Source: CAZXMB01 sp964641715 (GTDB taxonomy: Bacteria; Desulfobacterota; BSN033; UBA1163). From it: 26,424 nt of DNA. How positions within the stretch are numbered: the stretch's first letter is position 1; the number at the start of each line of letters is the position of its first letter. The stretch is from positions 1 to 26,424 of the forward strand of contig CAZXMB010000013.1 of assembly GCA_964641715.1 (NCBI GenBank), given 5' to 3'. The position numbers and the translations under genes are program-made. Shown here piece after piece: positions 8,251 through 16,812 of the stretch. The notes under the pieces are model-generated. The model did not search any database. It saw only the letters and a program-made list of their open reading frames with translations, and was not told where the DNA came from.

Positions 8251-9149
8251 CCGGAAGGCAGGTCAGTTTCTTCATCACTCTCTTTCACCTCTTTTCAACC
8301 TTGGTCCCAAGATCTCTTCACCGGTTCTTTGCCTCTCTCGGGAACTCTCTGATTTATGCGCTTCTCAAGAAATACAGGGAAGATGTGAAGGAGAATATCA
8401 GAGTGATTGGGAGAGGGAGATATTCGGAAAAAGAAGTTTCCCGGGTGGCCAAACAGTGCTTTCAAAACTACTGCCATAAACTCTTAGACTATATGGTGAT
8501 GGGCCATCTGAACTCCTCCAGCAAAGGAGATTGGGTGGAGAGGGAAGTGGGAGAGGAGAATTTGAAAAAGGCCCTTTCGATAGGGAAGGGTGTAATCTGT
8601 GTCACTCCTCATCTGGGCAACTGGGAATTGGGAGGCTATGTTTTGGCTTCAAAGGGGTATCCCATCAACATCCTCACCCTTAAGGAGGAGAGCCGATATC
8701 TTTCCCACTATGAAGAAAAGCTTCGTCAAAAGGTGGGGATTCACACCATTACCATTGACCTCAAAGGGAAGCCAGACTTTGCGATCCTTGAGATCGCCAG
8801 ACGATTGAGGAGAAATGAAATCGTAGCCATGGTCACAGATCGAATCTATGAAGGTCAGGGGATTGAGGTTGATTTCTTCGGCCGATTGACCCTTTTTCCA
8901 ACAGGAGCAGTTCAACTGGCATCAGAAACAGGTGCAATGATCATTCCGGCCTTCGTCATCCTGAGAGAGAATACGAAATACTGGGGGATCATCGGCGAAC
9001 CGATTTCGATAGAAACAGGTGGGGATAAAAGAGAGACTGTGAAAAGAGGTGTTCAAGAGATGGCAAAGAGGTTTGAGGAAGTGATCAGCCAGTATCCGGA
9101 ACAGTGGTTTAACTTTTTCCCTTATTGGAAGGAGAGATGGATCCTGTAG
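8247..9149 (+). CDS. LpxL/HtrB-like lysophospholipid acyltransferase family protein
   Basis: A 300-residue member of the lipid A biosynthesis acyltransferase (LpxL/LpxM) superfamily, which transfers acyl chains onto lipids at the inner membrane. The catalytic H-x4-E motif is H122-L-G-N-W-E127. A hydrophobic N-terminal stretch (about residues 6-35) fits a membrane anchor. The C-terminal part ends Q-W-F-N-F-F-P-Y-W, typical of the family (W-F-x-F-x-x-x-W). The start is TTG at 8247, supported by AAGGAGG at 8235-8241 and by a 4-nt overlap (TTGA) with the upstream stop; no in-frame ATG lies close by. It could act in lipid A synthesis, but its position inside this operon suggests a dedicated role on the product of the reductase/radical SAM genes. 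The acyl donor and acceptor are unknown. Confidence 0.88.
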   Translation: MTGRQVSFFITLFHLFSTLVPRSLHRFFASLGNSLIYALLKKYREDVKENIRVIGRGRYSEKEVSRVAKQCFQNYCHKLLDYMVMGHLNSSSKGDWVEREVGEENLKKALSIGKGVICVTPHLGNWELGGYVLASKGYPINILTLKEESRYLSHYEEKLRQKVGIHTITIDLKGKPDFAILEIARRLRRNEIVAMVTDRIYEGQGIEVDFFGRLTLFPTGAVQLASETGAMIIPAFVILRENTKYWGIIGEPISIETGGDKRETVKRGVQEMAKRFEEVISQYPEQWFNFFPYWKERWIL

Positions 9150-9218
9150 GGAACCGAGATCTGTGTTTTCCACCCCCCAGGAAGGAGGATTTTTAATTCA
9201 TAATAATTGGAAGTTATG

Positions 9219-9719
9219 ATGAAATGGTTTAATAAACCAGAAATCTCCTGCACGATCGGAGACCAAACCTATAGCGGGAAGTTCAATCAGCACCGAACCC
9301 TGATTCAGAGGGAACCGGAAGCGGTCTATGATGTCCTTACCGATTTTAATCAGTTCAAGCGATGGGCCCCTCTCGAAGAAATCTCCGTGGAGAAAGTGAC
9401 CCCGGGAGAATTTCAACTGGGGACGAGGCTTCATTTCAAGCTCCAGTTTCGAATTCAACCGGAATGGGATTCAGAGGTGATCCATTTTGAGGGGAACCGG
9501 CAAATCGTTTCCCGGTTTTTGAACGGAGTCTTCGAAGGCGGGATTGAGATCTGGGATTTGGAAAAGATGAACTCCGGTACTGCTGTCACCCATACCCTTG
9601 TCTACAGGATCAATCGATGGATCTATAAAATAGGATGGTCTCTTTTAGGTGGTGAGAAAAAACATGATGAACTGACAGAGATCGCTCTCAGACGCCTCAA
9701 ATCGCTTTTAGAAGGGTGA
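9219..9719 (+). CDS. SRPBCC (START/Bet v1-like) superfamily protein
   Basis: About 166 residues with the helix-grip pattern of SRPBCC proteins: V-Y-D-V-L-T-D-F-N-Q-F-K-R-W-A-P near residue 35, followed by alternating beta strands and a long C-terminal helix. Such proteins bind hydrophobic ligands, and some act as cyclases or lipid carriers. The frame could begin at TTG 9207, ATG 9216 or ATG 9219. I chose 9219 because GGAAG at 9209-9213 lies five bases before it. A 69-nt gap precedes this start, making it one of the looser joints of the gene run. No signal peptide was seen, so it is likely cytoplasmic. A role in holding or guiding a lipid intermediate is inference from context. Confidence 0.8.
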   Translation: MKWFNKPEISCTIGDQTYSGKFNQHRTLIQREPEAVYDVLTDFNQFKRWAPLEEISVEKVTPGEFQLGTRLHFKLQFRIQPEWDSEVIHFEGNRQIVSRFLNGVFEGGIEIWDLEKMNSGTAVTHTLVYRINRWIYKIGWSLLGGEKKHDELTEIALRRLKSLLEG

Positions 9720-9741
9720 GGGGGATAAGGAATCATTCATT

Positions 9742-11028
9742 ATGAAGGTCCTCTTTGTTGTTCCGGGTTGGCCCTCATCAAACCTCTGGGGGCAGATTCG
9801 ATTTAAATTCCCTCCATTGAGCGTCGTCACACTGGCCTCAGCAACCCCAGACGATATGGAGGTCTCCATCCTCGATGAAAATATTGAGAAGATTGATCTC
9901 GATACGGAAGCGGATTTGGTCGGGATTACGGTGATGACCCCCCAGGCTCCAAGGGCCTATCAAATCGCCGATGAGTTCAGGAAGAGGGGGAAGAAAGTCG
10001 TGCTCGGAGGTTTTCACGTCTCTCATCTTCCAGAGGAGGCATTGAACCATGCGGATGCAGTCGTTATCGGAGAAGCGGATCGGATCTGGAAAGAGGTGAT
10101 CAAAGATTTTCAGGGGTTAAGGTTAAAAAAAATCTATAAGGATGATGCTCCTGTTTCACTTTCTGAAATCAAAGTACCGAGAAGAGATCTGATTAAAGGA
10201 AAAGGTTACCTCTTCACCAATACGATTCAGACGACACGCGGTTGTCCCTTCCGATGCGAATTTTGTTCTGTCTCCTCCTTTTTCGGGAGAAGTTACCGGA
10301 CCAGACCTGTTCCCCTTGTGATGGAAGAGCTGGCAGGGTTAAGACAGGAGAGCGTCTTTCTTTTTCTTGTGGATGATAATCTCGTTGGGAACCGCCCCAA
10401 TGCAAAGGCCCTTTTTCAGGAGATGGCCTTCTTAAAATTCAAGTGGGCGAGCCATGCCCCTCTTGACCTTGCCAATGACGAAGAATTGCTAAGACTGGCC
10501 TCGAGAAGCGGTTGCCTGGCCTTCTTTGTGGGCTTCGAGTCCCTTACTCATGAAAACCTCTCCCTGATGGGGAAAAAAACAAATATTGGAGTTTCTCCTG
10601 AAGAAGCGGTAAAGAGATTTCATGACCAGGGAATCGGAATCCTCGCTTCCTTCATCTTAGGATATGACCACGACACTCCGGATACCTTTAAAAAGATCTT
10701 GGATTTCTGCGATCGGACCAGGGTCGATGGCGGGCTCTTCCCGGTTCTCACTCCTTATCCAGGAACCTCTCTTCGAGAAAGGCTCAGGAGGGAAGGACGG
10801 ATTCTGACCAATCAATGGGATCTTTATGACATGGAACATGTTACCTTTGTCCCGAGAGGAATGAGCCCGGAGAAGCTTCAGGAGGGTTTTGAGTGGCTCA
10901 ACTCCTCTTTCCTTTCTTGGGGGTCCATGCTCCGGAGGCTTTTTAAGATTCATCGATCCCTTCAGATCTTTGGGCCAATGAATGTGGGGTTTCGAAATGC
11001 CTGGAAGAGAAAGGGAAATCTGTTATAA
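9742..11028 (+). CDS. B12-binding-domain-type radical SAM protein
   Basis: A 428-residue protein with two parts. Residues 1-125 form a Rossmann-like B12-binding-type domain (L-G-G-F-H-V-S-H-L-P-E-E, then V-I-G-E-A-D). A radical SAM barrel follows, with C168-x3-C172-x2-C175 (G-C-P-F-R-C-E-F-C-S). The cobalamin-binding D-x-H-x-x-G motif is absent, as in many members of this group, so true cobalamin dependence cannot be assumed. No further cysteine cluster motif is obvious after the barrel. It lies 22 nt after the SRPBCC gene with AAGGA upstream of ATG, and the exporter begins nine bases after its stop. Related enzymes methylate, cyclise or rearrange unactivated carbons. The substrate here is unknown; the neighbouring lipid genes make a hydrocarbon or acyl chain plausible. 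Confidence 0.88.
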   Translation: MKVLFVVPGWPSSNLWGQIRFKFPPLSVVTLASATPDDMEVSILDENIEKIDLDTEADLVGITVMTPQAPRAYQIADEFRKRGKKVVLGGFHVSHLPEEALNHADAVVIGEADRIWKEVIKDFQGLRLKKIYKDDAPVSLSEIKVPRRDLIKGKGYLFTNTIQTTRGCPFRCEFCSVSSFFGRSYRTRPVPLVMEELAGLRQESVFLFLVDDNLVGNRPNAKALFQEMAFLKFKWASHAPLDLANDEELLRLASRSGCLAFFVGFESLTHENLSLMGKKTNIGVSPEEAVKRFHDQGIGILASFILGYDHDTPDTFKKILDFCDRTRVDGGLFPVLTPYPGTSLRERLRREGRILTNQWDLYDMEHVTFVPRGMSPEKLQEGFEWLNSSFLSWGSMLRRLFKIHRSLQIFGPMNVGFRNAWKRKGNLL

Positions 11029-11037
11029 TTCAACTTC

Positions 11038-13554
11038 ATGATACGGAAGCAAATCCTCATAGGGATTGCCCATCTCTGTCTCCGCCATTACCGGAAGGTG
11101 CTCCTGATCTCCCTCCTCCTTTTTAGCATTGCTTTTCTTCTTACGGGAAGGCTCCGGTTCGATCCGGACTTCCTCAAACTCTTTCCCGCCGAAAAAGGAC
11201 CTATCAAGGTCTACATGGAAAACCTGAAAGAGGCAAAGACTTTTGATCTGCTCTTTGTTCTCCTCGAAAGGGAAGAGGGAACGGATCTCCAATCCTTCCT
11301 CGATTCGGGAAAGGAGATCGCCGAAGATTTAAAGAGACTGGAGGTTGATGGAAAGAGAGCCTTTCGTAGCCTCCGGTATCAGAGGATAGAGGCAGAGGAT
11401 TTAGAAGGGGCGAGGCCCGCACTCGCCCTCTTTCTTACGCACCCCTATCTCTTTCTTGAAGAGAAAGACATGCCCCTCCTGAAGGAAAAGTGGAGTGAGG
11501 AGGAGATAGCCAGACAGATCCGGAAGAACAGAAGGATTCTGGTCAGTCAGGCCTCCTTTGGGATGAAGGACCTTGTCAGGCTCGATCCTTTTGAGATGCG
11601 GTGGCACTTCATGGGGAAGTGGAGAGCGGGAATGAAGGGGATGGAGTTTGATGAATCGAGCAATCTCTTTCTTTCGAAGGATAAAAATACCCTTCTCATC
11701 ATCACCGAACCTGCCCGGCCTGCAACCAACCTTTCCTTCTCGAACGCTTTGATGGAGGCATTGGATCGGTTTGTTTCCTCCAGGGGAGAAAAAAAGATTA
11801 AGGTTTCTTTTACGGGAGCCCATCCCATTGCCACCTCAGAGGCAAAGACCCTGCGGTTCGATATGCAGAGTTCTTTTATCTCTTCCTTGGTCCTTGTCCT
11901 GCTCCTCTTCTTCTATGCCTACCGGAGGTGGGTTACCCTTCTCTTTGTCGGGATCCCGCTTTTCGGAGGGATTCAGCTGACCATGGGGATTGCCTCCCTC
12001 ACTCTGGGCAGGCTGAACATCATGACCAGTGCCTTTGCCGCAATCCTGGTGGGTTTGGGAATTGACTTTGCAATCCATCTCTACGACCGATATCAGCAGG
12101 AAAGGTCATCGGGGGCGGACCTCGCCCCTGCCATTGAAACGACCCTGACGGAGACCGGAGAAGGGATCTGGACAGGGGCCTTTACCACGATTGTTGCCTT
12201 TGTGGTCCTCTATTTCTCACGAGTTCGCGGGATCATGGAACTGGCCTTTCTCGTCTCCACCGGTCTGCTCTGCGCACTCCTCTGCATCTATTTTGTCCTC
12301 CCTTCCTTTCTCATCTGGATTGATCAGAGAAAGAAACCCTATTCCTATCCCTCCCTCCCCACTTTCCAATTCAACCGTCTCTCCTCTTTTTTGGGGAGGC
12401 ATCCCTTCAGAGCGATCTCGATATTGATCGCCCTGACCCTCTTCTTTGCCTTCTTTGCCCTCCACATTGAAATGGAAAGGGACTTCAGAAATCTGAGGCC
12501 AAAGGAGATCAAATCCCTTGAGGTCTTAGAACGGATGGCAAAAGCCTTTGGCGGAAGAAGGATGGAGGCTTCGGCCATCCATGAGGGGAGAGACCTCTCC
12601 CTGCTTATTTCAAAGGAGGAAAGGGTGGTCGGACTTCTGGAAGGATACAGACAGAATGGGAAGATCGAAGCCTTTGCTTCCATTTCACAGGTTGTCCCGT
12701 CACCGGAAAAACAGAGGAGGGTCGTCCAGGCCATCCGGAAGGCCATCGATCTCGAAAAGGTGAAGAATCATTTGACCCGGGCATTGAATGAGAATGGATT
12801 TGAGGTCAATGAGTTTCGCCCCATCCTCCAGGTCATCGAGGAGATGAGGTTGGGCCAGGAGAAGATCTTTCCTCCTGACGTCCTTCTCGATCTTCTTGAC
12901 AGAGGGCCCCTGAAGAGGGGAATCGAAGCTCTTCTCGTCAAAAAAGGAGAGGCTTTTAAAATCATCTCTCCGATTTATTATCAAAAAGGAAGGATATCCC
13001 TTGATTCGTTGGAAAGAGAACTTCCGGGTATTTCATTGACCGGCCCTGAAAAGGTGGAGTCGGAGATCCTGAGGATTGTAAGGGAAGACCTTTTCCTTCT
13101 CACCCCGATCGCTTTTATACTTATCCTTTTATTGGTTTTTTCCCATTTCAGGCAGTGGGGGATTACCTTTCTGACCCTCCTGCCTTTAGCCACAGGGCTT
13201 CTCTGGATGATCGGGGCAATGGTTCTTCTGGGGATCCGGATTAATTTTGTCAATGCGGTCATCCTCCCCATGATCATCGGAATGGGTATTGATAACAGCA
13301 TCCATCTGATGCACCGGTATCTGGAAGCGGGAGGGAAAGATCCAATCCGTGCCCTCCGCACCACGGGAAGGGCGATGGCCATGTGCAGTACCACCACCAT
13401 GCTCGGGTTTGGATCATTGGTCACGGCCCGCTACCAGGCCCTCTCCACGATGGGGTGGGTGACGATCTTGGGAATGGGATTCTGCCTGATCGCCTCCCTC
13501 TCTCTCCTGCCCTCGGTTCTCCTCCTGTGGAAGAGGAAGTCGGATGAGCGATAA
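11038..13554 (+). CDS. MMPL/RND-family exporter (HpnN-like class)
   Basis: An 838-residue protein with the twofold RND/MMPL plan: one membrane helix (about 20-36), a large extracytoplasmic domain, a helix bundle (about 280-430), then helix (about 460-480), a second periplasmic domain and a second bundle (about 690-830). Both bundles carry the family motif with a proton-relay type Asp: G-L-G-I-D-F-A-I-H-L and G-M-G-I-D-N-S-I-H-L. Relatives export hydrophobic molecules such as hopanoids (HpnN) or mycobacterial lipids. At about 840 residues it matches the HpnN/COG1033 group rather than the drug-efflux RND pumps of over 1000 residues. No adaptor or outer-membrane channel gene is adjacent. The last 11 nt overlap the next gene. 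It probably moves the product of this locus out of the inner membrane (inference). Confidence 0.88.
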   Translation: MIRKQILIGIAHLCLRHYRKVLLISLLLFSIAFLLTGRLRFDPDFLKLFPAEKGPIKVYMENLKEAKTFDLLFVLLEREEGTDLQSFLDSGKEIAEDLKRLEVDGKRAFRSLRYQRIEAEDLEGARPALALFLTHPYLFLEEKDMPLLKEKWSEEEIARQIRKNRRILVSQASFGMKDLVRLDPFEMRWHFMGKWRAGMKGMEFDESSNLFLSKDKNTLLIITEPARPATNLSFSNALMEALDRFVSSRGEKKIKVSFTGAHPIATSEAKTLRFDMQSSFISSLVLVLLLFFYAYRRWVTLLFVGIPLFGGIQLTMGIASLTLGRLNIMTSAFAAILVGLGIDFAIHLYDRYQQERSSGADLAPAIETTLTETGEGIWTGAFTTIVAFVVLYFSRVRGIMELAFLVSTGLLCALLCIYFVLPSFLIWIDQRKKPYSYPSLPTFQFNRLSSFLGRHPFRAISILIALTLFFAFFALHIEMERDFRNLRPKEIKSLEVLERMAKAFGGRRMEASAIHEGRDLSLLISKEERVVGLLEGYRQNGKIEAFASISQVVPSPEKQRRVVQAIRKAIDLEKVKNHLTRALNENGFEVNEFRPILQVIEEMRLGQEKIFPPDVLLDLLDRGPLKRGIEALLVKKGEAFKIISPIYYQKGRISLDSLERELPGISLTGPEKVESEILRIVREDLFLLTPIAFILILLLVFSHFRQWGITFLTLLPLATGLLWMIGAMVLLGIRINFVNAVILPMIIGMGIDNSIHLMHRYLEAGGKDPIRALRTTGRAMAMCSTTTMLGFGSLVTARYQALSTMGWVTILGMGFCLIASLSLLPSVLLLWKRKSDER

Positions 13555-15046
13555 GAAATACGATGTGATCATCATCGGCTCAGGGATGGGGGGATTAACC
13601 GCAGGTTCCCTCCTTGCCCGAAAGGGGTTGAGGGTTCTCCTCCTCGAGAAGGAGAAGCAGGCAGGAGGCTATGTCGTCTCTTTCAGGAGGGATGGGTATA
13701 CCTTCGATGCGACGGGTGCCTTTCTTGGCGGATGCCAGGAAGGAGGGGAGTTTTATCAGGTTCTGAAAGAGGTGGATGCCCATGAAGCCACCGAGTTCAT
13801 CCCCATTCACCGGATCGAGAACATCTATCCCGGATTTAAAATCACTCTTCAACAGGGTGGGTTTCATGCCTATGCGGACAGGCTCATGAGTCTTTTCCCC
13901 GAAGAAGAGAAGGGATTGAGGACCTACCTCTCTTTGATCCAGAGAATTGGAAATGAAGTGAAGTCCTACTCCGAGATGACCCCGGCCAAAAAGATTCTCT
14001 TCCCTTTCTATTTCAAAAATCTCATCCGTTTCCGTCGGGCGAGTCATCAGGCCATTCTGGATCGCCTCTTTCGGGGAGGGGAGATCAAGATGGCCCTCCA
14101 TAGCCTTCCGGTGACCGATCCGCCTTCGAGGCTCTCCTTTCTCTTCGCTGCGATTCTGATCAGCAAAGCCTTGATGGGAGGCGTCTTCTATCCGAAGGGA
14201 GGGATGGGAAAGGTTTCAAAGGCCATGGCCGATTCCCTTCTTTGTTCTGGCGGGGAGATTCTTTTGCATACAGAGGCGGATAAGATTCTGACAAAGGGAG
14301 GAAGGGTGGATGGAATCCTGACGAAGGATGAACGCCAGTTCCAGGCTTCCCTGGTCCTCTCCAATGTGAACCCGAATCTCATGTTGAGGATGCTTCCGGA
14401 CGAATTCCGAAAACCGCTGTTCAGCCGAATCAGACGGCTTGAATATTCCCTTTCCTGTTTCATCCTCTATATCGGAACGGACTTAAATCTGAAAGAAGCA
14501 GGCCTTCCCTATTTTACTTATTATCGTACCCTTTCGGACTTAGAAGAAGAATATCGAATGTTTCAGAGAGGGGAGATCCCGGCGAGTCCAACGATGATGA
14601 TTTCGGTTCCCACCCTTTTAGACCCTTCGCTGGCTCCACCGGATCAACACCTGATAAAAGTCCTCGTCGTCGCTCCCTATCATTATCAGGGAAAGTGGGG
14701 AAAGGAGGGCCCGGAGAGGTATCTCGAGGTCAAAGAGGAGTTTACGCAGAGGATCATCCAGCATCTGGAGTCAAAGTTAATCCCGGGGTTGAGAGACCAT
14801 CTTCTCCATGCTGAAGCCGCCACCCCCTTAACGCTCGAGCGAACTACAGGAAATCAATGGGGGGCGATGTATGGCCTTGCCTCCACATCCAAACAGATCG
14901 GAAACTTAAGACCTTCTTATCGAACTCCCGTTACCGGTCTCTTTCAGGCCGGCCACTACACCCGGCCCTCTCATGGCATTGTCGGCGCCAGCCTTTCCGG
15001 CCTATTTGCTGCGAGAGGAATCCTTCAGAAACTAAAGAAACCGTAA
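13544..15046 (+). CDS. Phytoene desaturase-like NAD(P)/FAD-dependent oxidoreductase
   Basis: A 500-residue flavoprotein of the CrtI/carotenoid isomerase-like family. The dinucleotide-binding site is at the N-terminus (V-I-I-I-G-S-G-M-G-G-L-T-A-G, about residues 8-21), with L-L-L-E-K-E at the end of the second strand and G-G-Y-V next. The C-terminal FAD contact reads G-L-F-Q-A-G-H-Y-T-R-P-S-H-G, followed by the family's final helix. Homologues saturate, desaturate or isomerise polyenes, or act on fatty acyl chains in unusual lipid pathways. No phytoene synthase or other carotenoid gene is in the window, so carotenoid synthesis is not supported here. The gene overlaps the exporter by 11 nt, which suggests coupled expression. 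Confidence 0.87.
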   Translation: MSDKKYDVIIIGSGMGGLTAGSLLARKGLRVLLLEKEKQAGGYVVSFRRDGYTFDATGAFLGGCQEGGEFYQVLKEVDAHEATEFIPIHRIENIYPGFKITLQQGGFHAYADRLMSLFPEEEKGLRTYLSLIQRIGNEVKSYSEMTPAKKILFPFYFKNLIRFRRASHQAILDRLFRGGEIKMALHSLPVTDPPSRLSFLFAAILISKALMGGVFYPKGGMGKVSKAMADSLLCSGGEILLHTEADKILTKGGRVDGILTKDERQFQASLVLSNVNPNLMLRMLPDEFRKPLFSRIRRLEYSLSCFILYIGTDLNLKEAGLPYFTYYRTLSDLEEEYRMFQRGEIPASPTMMISVPTLLDPSLAPPDQHLIKVLVVAPYHYQGKWGKEGPERYLEVKEEFTQRIIQHLESKLIPGLRDHLLHAEAATPLTLERTTGNQWGAMYGLASTSKQIGNLRPSYRTPVTGLFQAGHYTRPSHGIVGASLSGLFAARGILQKLKKP

Positions 15047-15127
15047 ATGAAGGACGATGGACGACAAAAGACAGATGATGGACGATGGGGTTGAAATCCC
15101 TCCATCCGGCATTTTACAATTCGGTCG
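15047..15127. repeat. Low-complexity GACGATGG intergenic microrepeat
   Basis: The 81-nt gap between the FAD oxidoreductase and the last radical SAM gene begins with several degenerate copies of GGACGATGG/GATGGACG (about 15052-15089). It encodes nothing recognisable and does not form an obvious hairpin. It looks like slippage-derived sequence. Confidence 0.45.
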
Positions 15128-16711
15128 ATGGCACCTCTTGACTGCCTCTTCCTTCATGTCCCCAAATTAAAAAATTACTATCGGCCCATCGATCAATTCA
15201 TCTGGATCAATTTCCTGCCCATGGGACTTCTTGGATTGGCCGACCTTCTCTCGCGGCATCAAATCTCCACCGAGGTAGTCCATCTGGGAGTCGAATGGAT
15301 TGAGGATCATCACTTTTCCATTCTCGACTATCTTAAAGAGAAGAACCCGAAGATCGTCGCCCTTGACCTCCACTGGCACCATCAGAGTTATGATGTATTA
15401 GAGGTGGCCAGGAAGGTGAAGGAGGCGTTTCCCTCCCTCTATCTTCTGCTGGGAGGGTTCACCGCGAGTTTCTTCCATGAGGAGATCTTGAGGAATTTTG
15501 ATGTGGTCGATGGAGTCATCAGGGGAGAAGCAGAAACTCCCATTTTGGAACTGGTTCGTGCCCTCATAGAGGGCAGGGGGGACCTTTTCTCCATCCCCAA
15601 TCTTACCTGGAGAAGAAAGGGAAGGGTTCTGGTGAATCCCCTTTCTTATGTGGCTTCCGAAGAGGATTTGAATCGTCTCTCATTCACCAACTTTCCCCTG
15701 CTCAAAAACCATTCCACCTATATCCGTTACATCGGACAACCCTTCTATGTGAAGAGGGTCTCAAAAGAGAAGAACTTCTGGATGTATTCCCTCAAGTCAC
15801 CTATCTTCCATCTTCCCGTGGGCAGGGGCTGTCCTGTTCAATGTACCTGGTGTAGCGGCAATATCCCTTCCCAGCAGACCATTACCGGCAGGAAAGAGGT
15901 GACCTTCAGAGGGATCAAAGAGGTCCTCCGGTCGGTCCGAGAAGCCCTCTCCTACGGATACGAGACTTTCCATATCTGTTTCGATCCCTACCCCAGGAGG
16001 CCGGATTACTTCTTAAACCTGTTCTCCCGGATTCGTGAGGAGAGGATTCAGATGGAATGCTTCTTCGAATCCTTTGGATTGCCCACGAACGATTTTATCC
16101 GTTCCTTTAAGGAAACCTTTCCCGGTCCTAAATCCCTCATCGCCCTTTCTCCGGATGTGGCCCCTGACCGGTTGAGAAGGTTTCACAAGGGAAACCATTA
16201 TACGAATGAAGACCTCATCCGCTGTCTTGAACAATTAAAAAATTATGGGGTCTTCTGTGATCTCTTCTTTACGATCGGAGTTCCTTTTGAAAGGGAAGAG
16301 GACCTCCGCCAGACGATTCAGCTCCAGAAGAATATCCGGAGCCATTATCCCAATGTCAGGGGGATCCGAACGTTTACCATTGAGATGGAACCCGGTTCTC
16401 CATGGCATCTCGATCCTGAGGCCTTCGGGATTAAAACCTCACTTAAGAATTTCATGGATTTTTATCATTATCATTCAGGTGAGGAGAGTGCCTTTTCATC
16501 TCTGGGGTACTGGATCCCCGATTACTTTCCCGGGGTAAGGGATGCGATGGGTTTTGAAGAGAGATTGCAAAAAATAAAATGCCGCCATTTCTGTTTCATC
16601 CATCCCAATGCGAGGAAGTCATCATCTCCTTTCTGGGGGAGAAGACTCTGCGATCTCTCCTCTCTTTTCTGGAAGACCAGAGACTGGATCGGAAAAGCAG
16701 AGGAAAAATGA
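15128..16711 (+). CDS. Second B12-binding-type radical SAM protein
   Basis: A 527-residue protein. A Rossmann-like B12-binding-type domain covers about residues 25-140 (L-L-L-G-G-F-T-A-S-F-F, V-I-R-G-E-A-E-T-P). The radical SAM motif is C235-x3-C239-x2-C242 (G-C-P-V-Q-C-T-W-C). A D-L-H-W-H-H segment lies near residue 80, but it is not at the usual place of the cobalamin D-x-H-x-x-G motif. The length and the D-L-H-W element resemble the B12-binding/radical SAM family named for Ta0216 (TIGR04190), an assignment from memory that needs a profile search. The ATG at 15128 lacks a good ribosome-binding site. It is the last gene of the biosynthetic run. The substrate is unknown. Confidence 0.85.
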   Translation: MAPLDCLFLHVPKLKNYYRPIDQFIWINFLPMGLLGLADLLSRHQISTEVVHLGVEWIEDHHFSILDYLKEKNPKIVALDLHWHHQSYDVLEVARKVKEAFPSLYLLLGGFTASFFHEEILRNFDVVDGVIRGEAETPILELVRALIEGRGDLFSIPNLTWRRKGRVLVNPLSYVASEEDLNRLSFTNFPLLKNHSTYIRYIGQPFYVKRVSKEKNFWMYSLKSPIFHLPVGRGCPVQCTWCSGNIPSQQTITGRKEVTFRGIKEVLRSVREALSYGYETFHICFDPYPRRPDYFLNLFSRIREERIQMECFFESFGLPTNDFIRSFKETFPGPKSLIALSPDVAPDRLRRFHKGNHYTNEDLIRCLEQLKNYGVFCDLFFTIGVPFEREEDLRQTIQLQKNIRSHYPNVRGIRTFTIEMEPGSPWHLDPEAFGIKTSLKNFMDFYHYHSGEESAFSSLGYWIPDYFPGVRDAMGFEERLQKIKCRHFCFIHPNARKSSSPFWGRRLCDLSSLFWKTRDWIGKAEEK

Positions 16712-16812
16712 CTTTTCAAAAAGGGTCAAATCTGGTAGATTCAAGTATTGTTATATTTTTTTAAAATGCTGAATTGATAAAATCCGTCTATTTAATTAAT
16801 GAGATGGCTGCG

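Noticed and set aside
11024..11029. Perfect TATAAT hexamer just before the exporter gene
   Set aside because: It overlaps the preceding stop codon, lacks a -35 match (CTGGAA at 17-nt spacing), and would give a start almost at the ATG. More likely chance in a co-transcribed junction.
11038..13554. Hopanoid locus (HpnN next to radical SAM genes)
   Set aside because: No squalene-hopene cyclase, HpnG or clear HpnH is present. The exporter is only class-level similar to HpnN.
13544..15046. Carotenoid pathway marker (CrtI)
   Set aside because: Only the oxidoreductase resembles CrtI. There is no phytoene synthase, cyclase or prenyltransferase gene in the window, so a carotenoid call is not supported.
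16712..16812. Promoter for the hydrolase/Mla genes
   Set aside because: The gap is AT-rich and has TTGTTA and TTGATA elements, but no matching -10 box at proper spacing was found. I report no promoter here.
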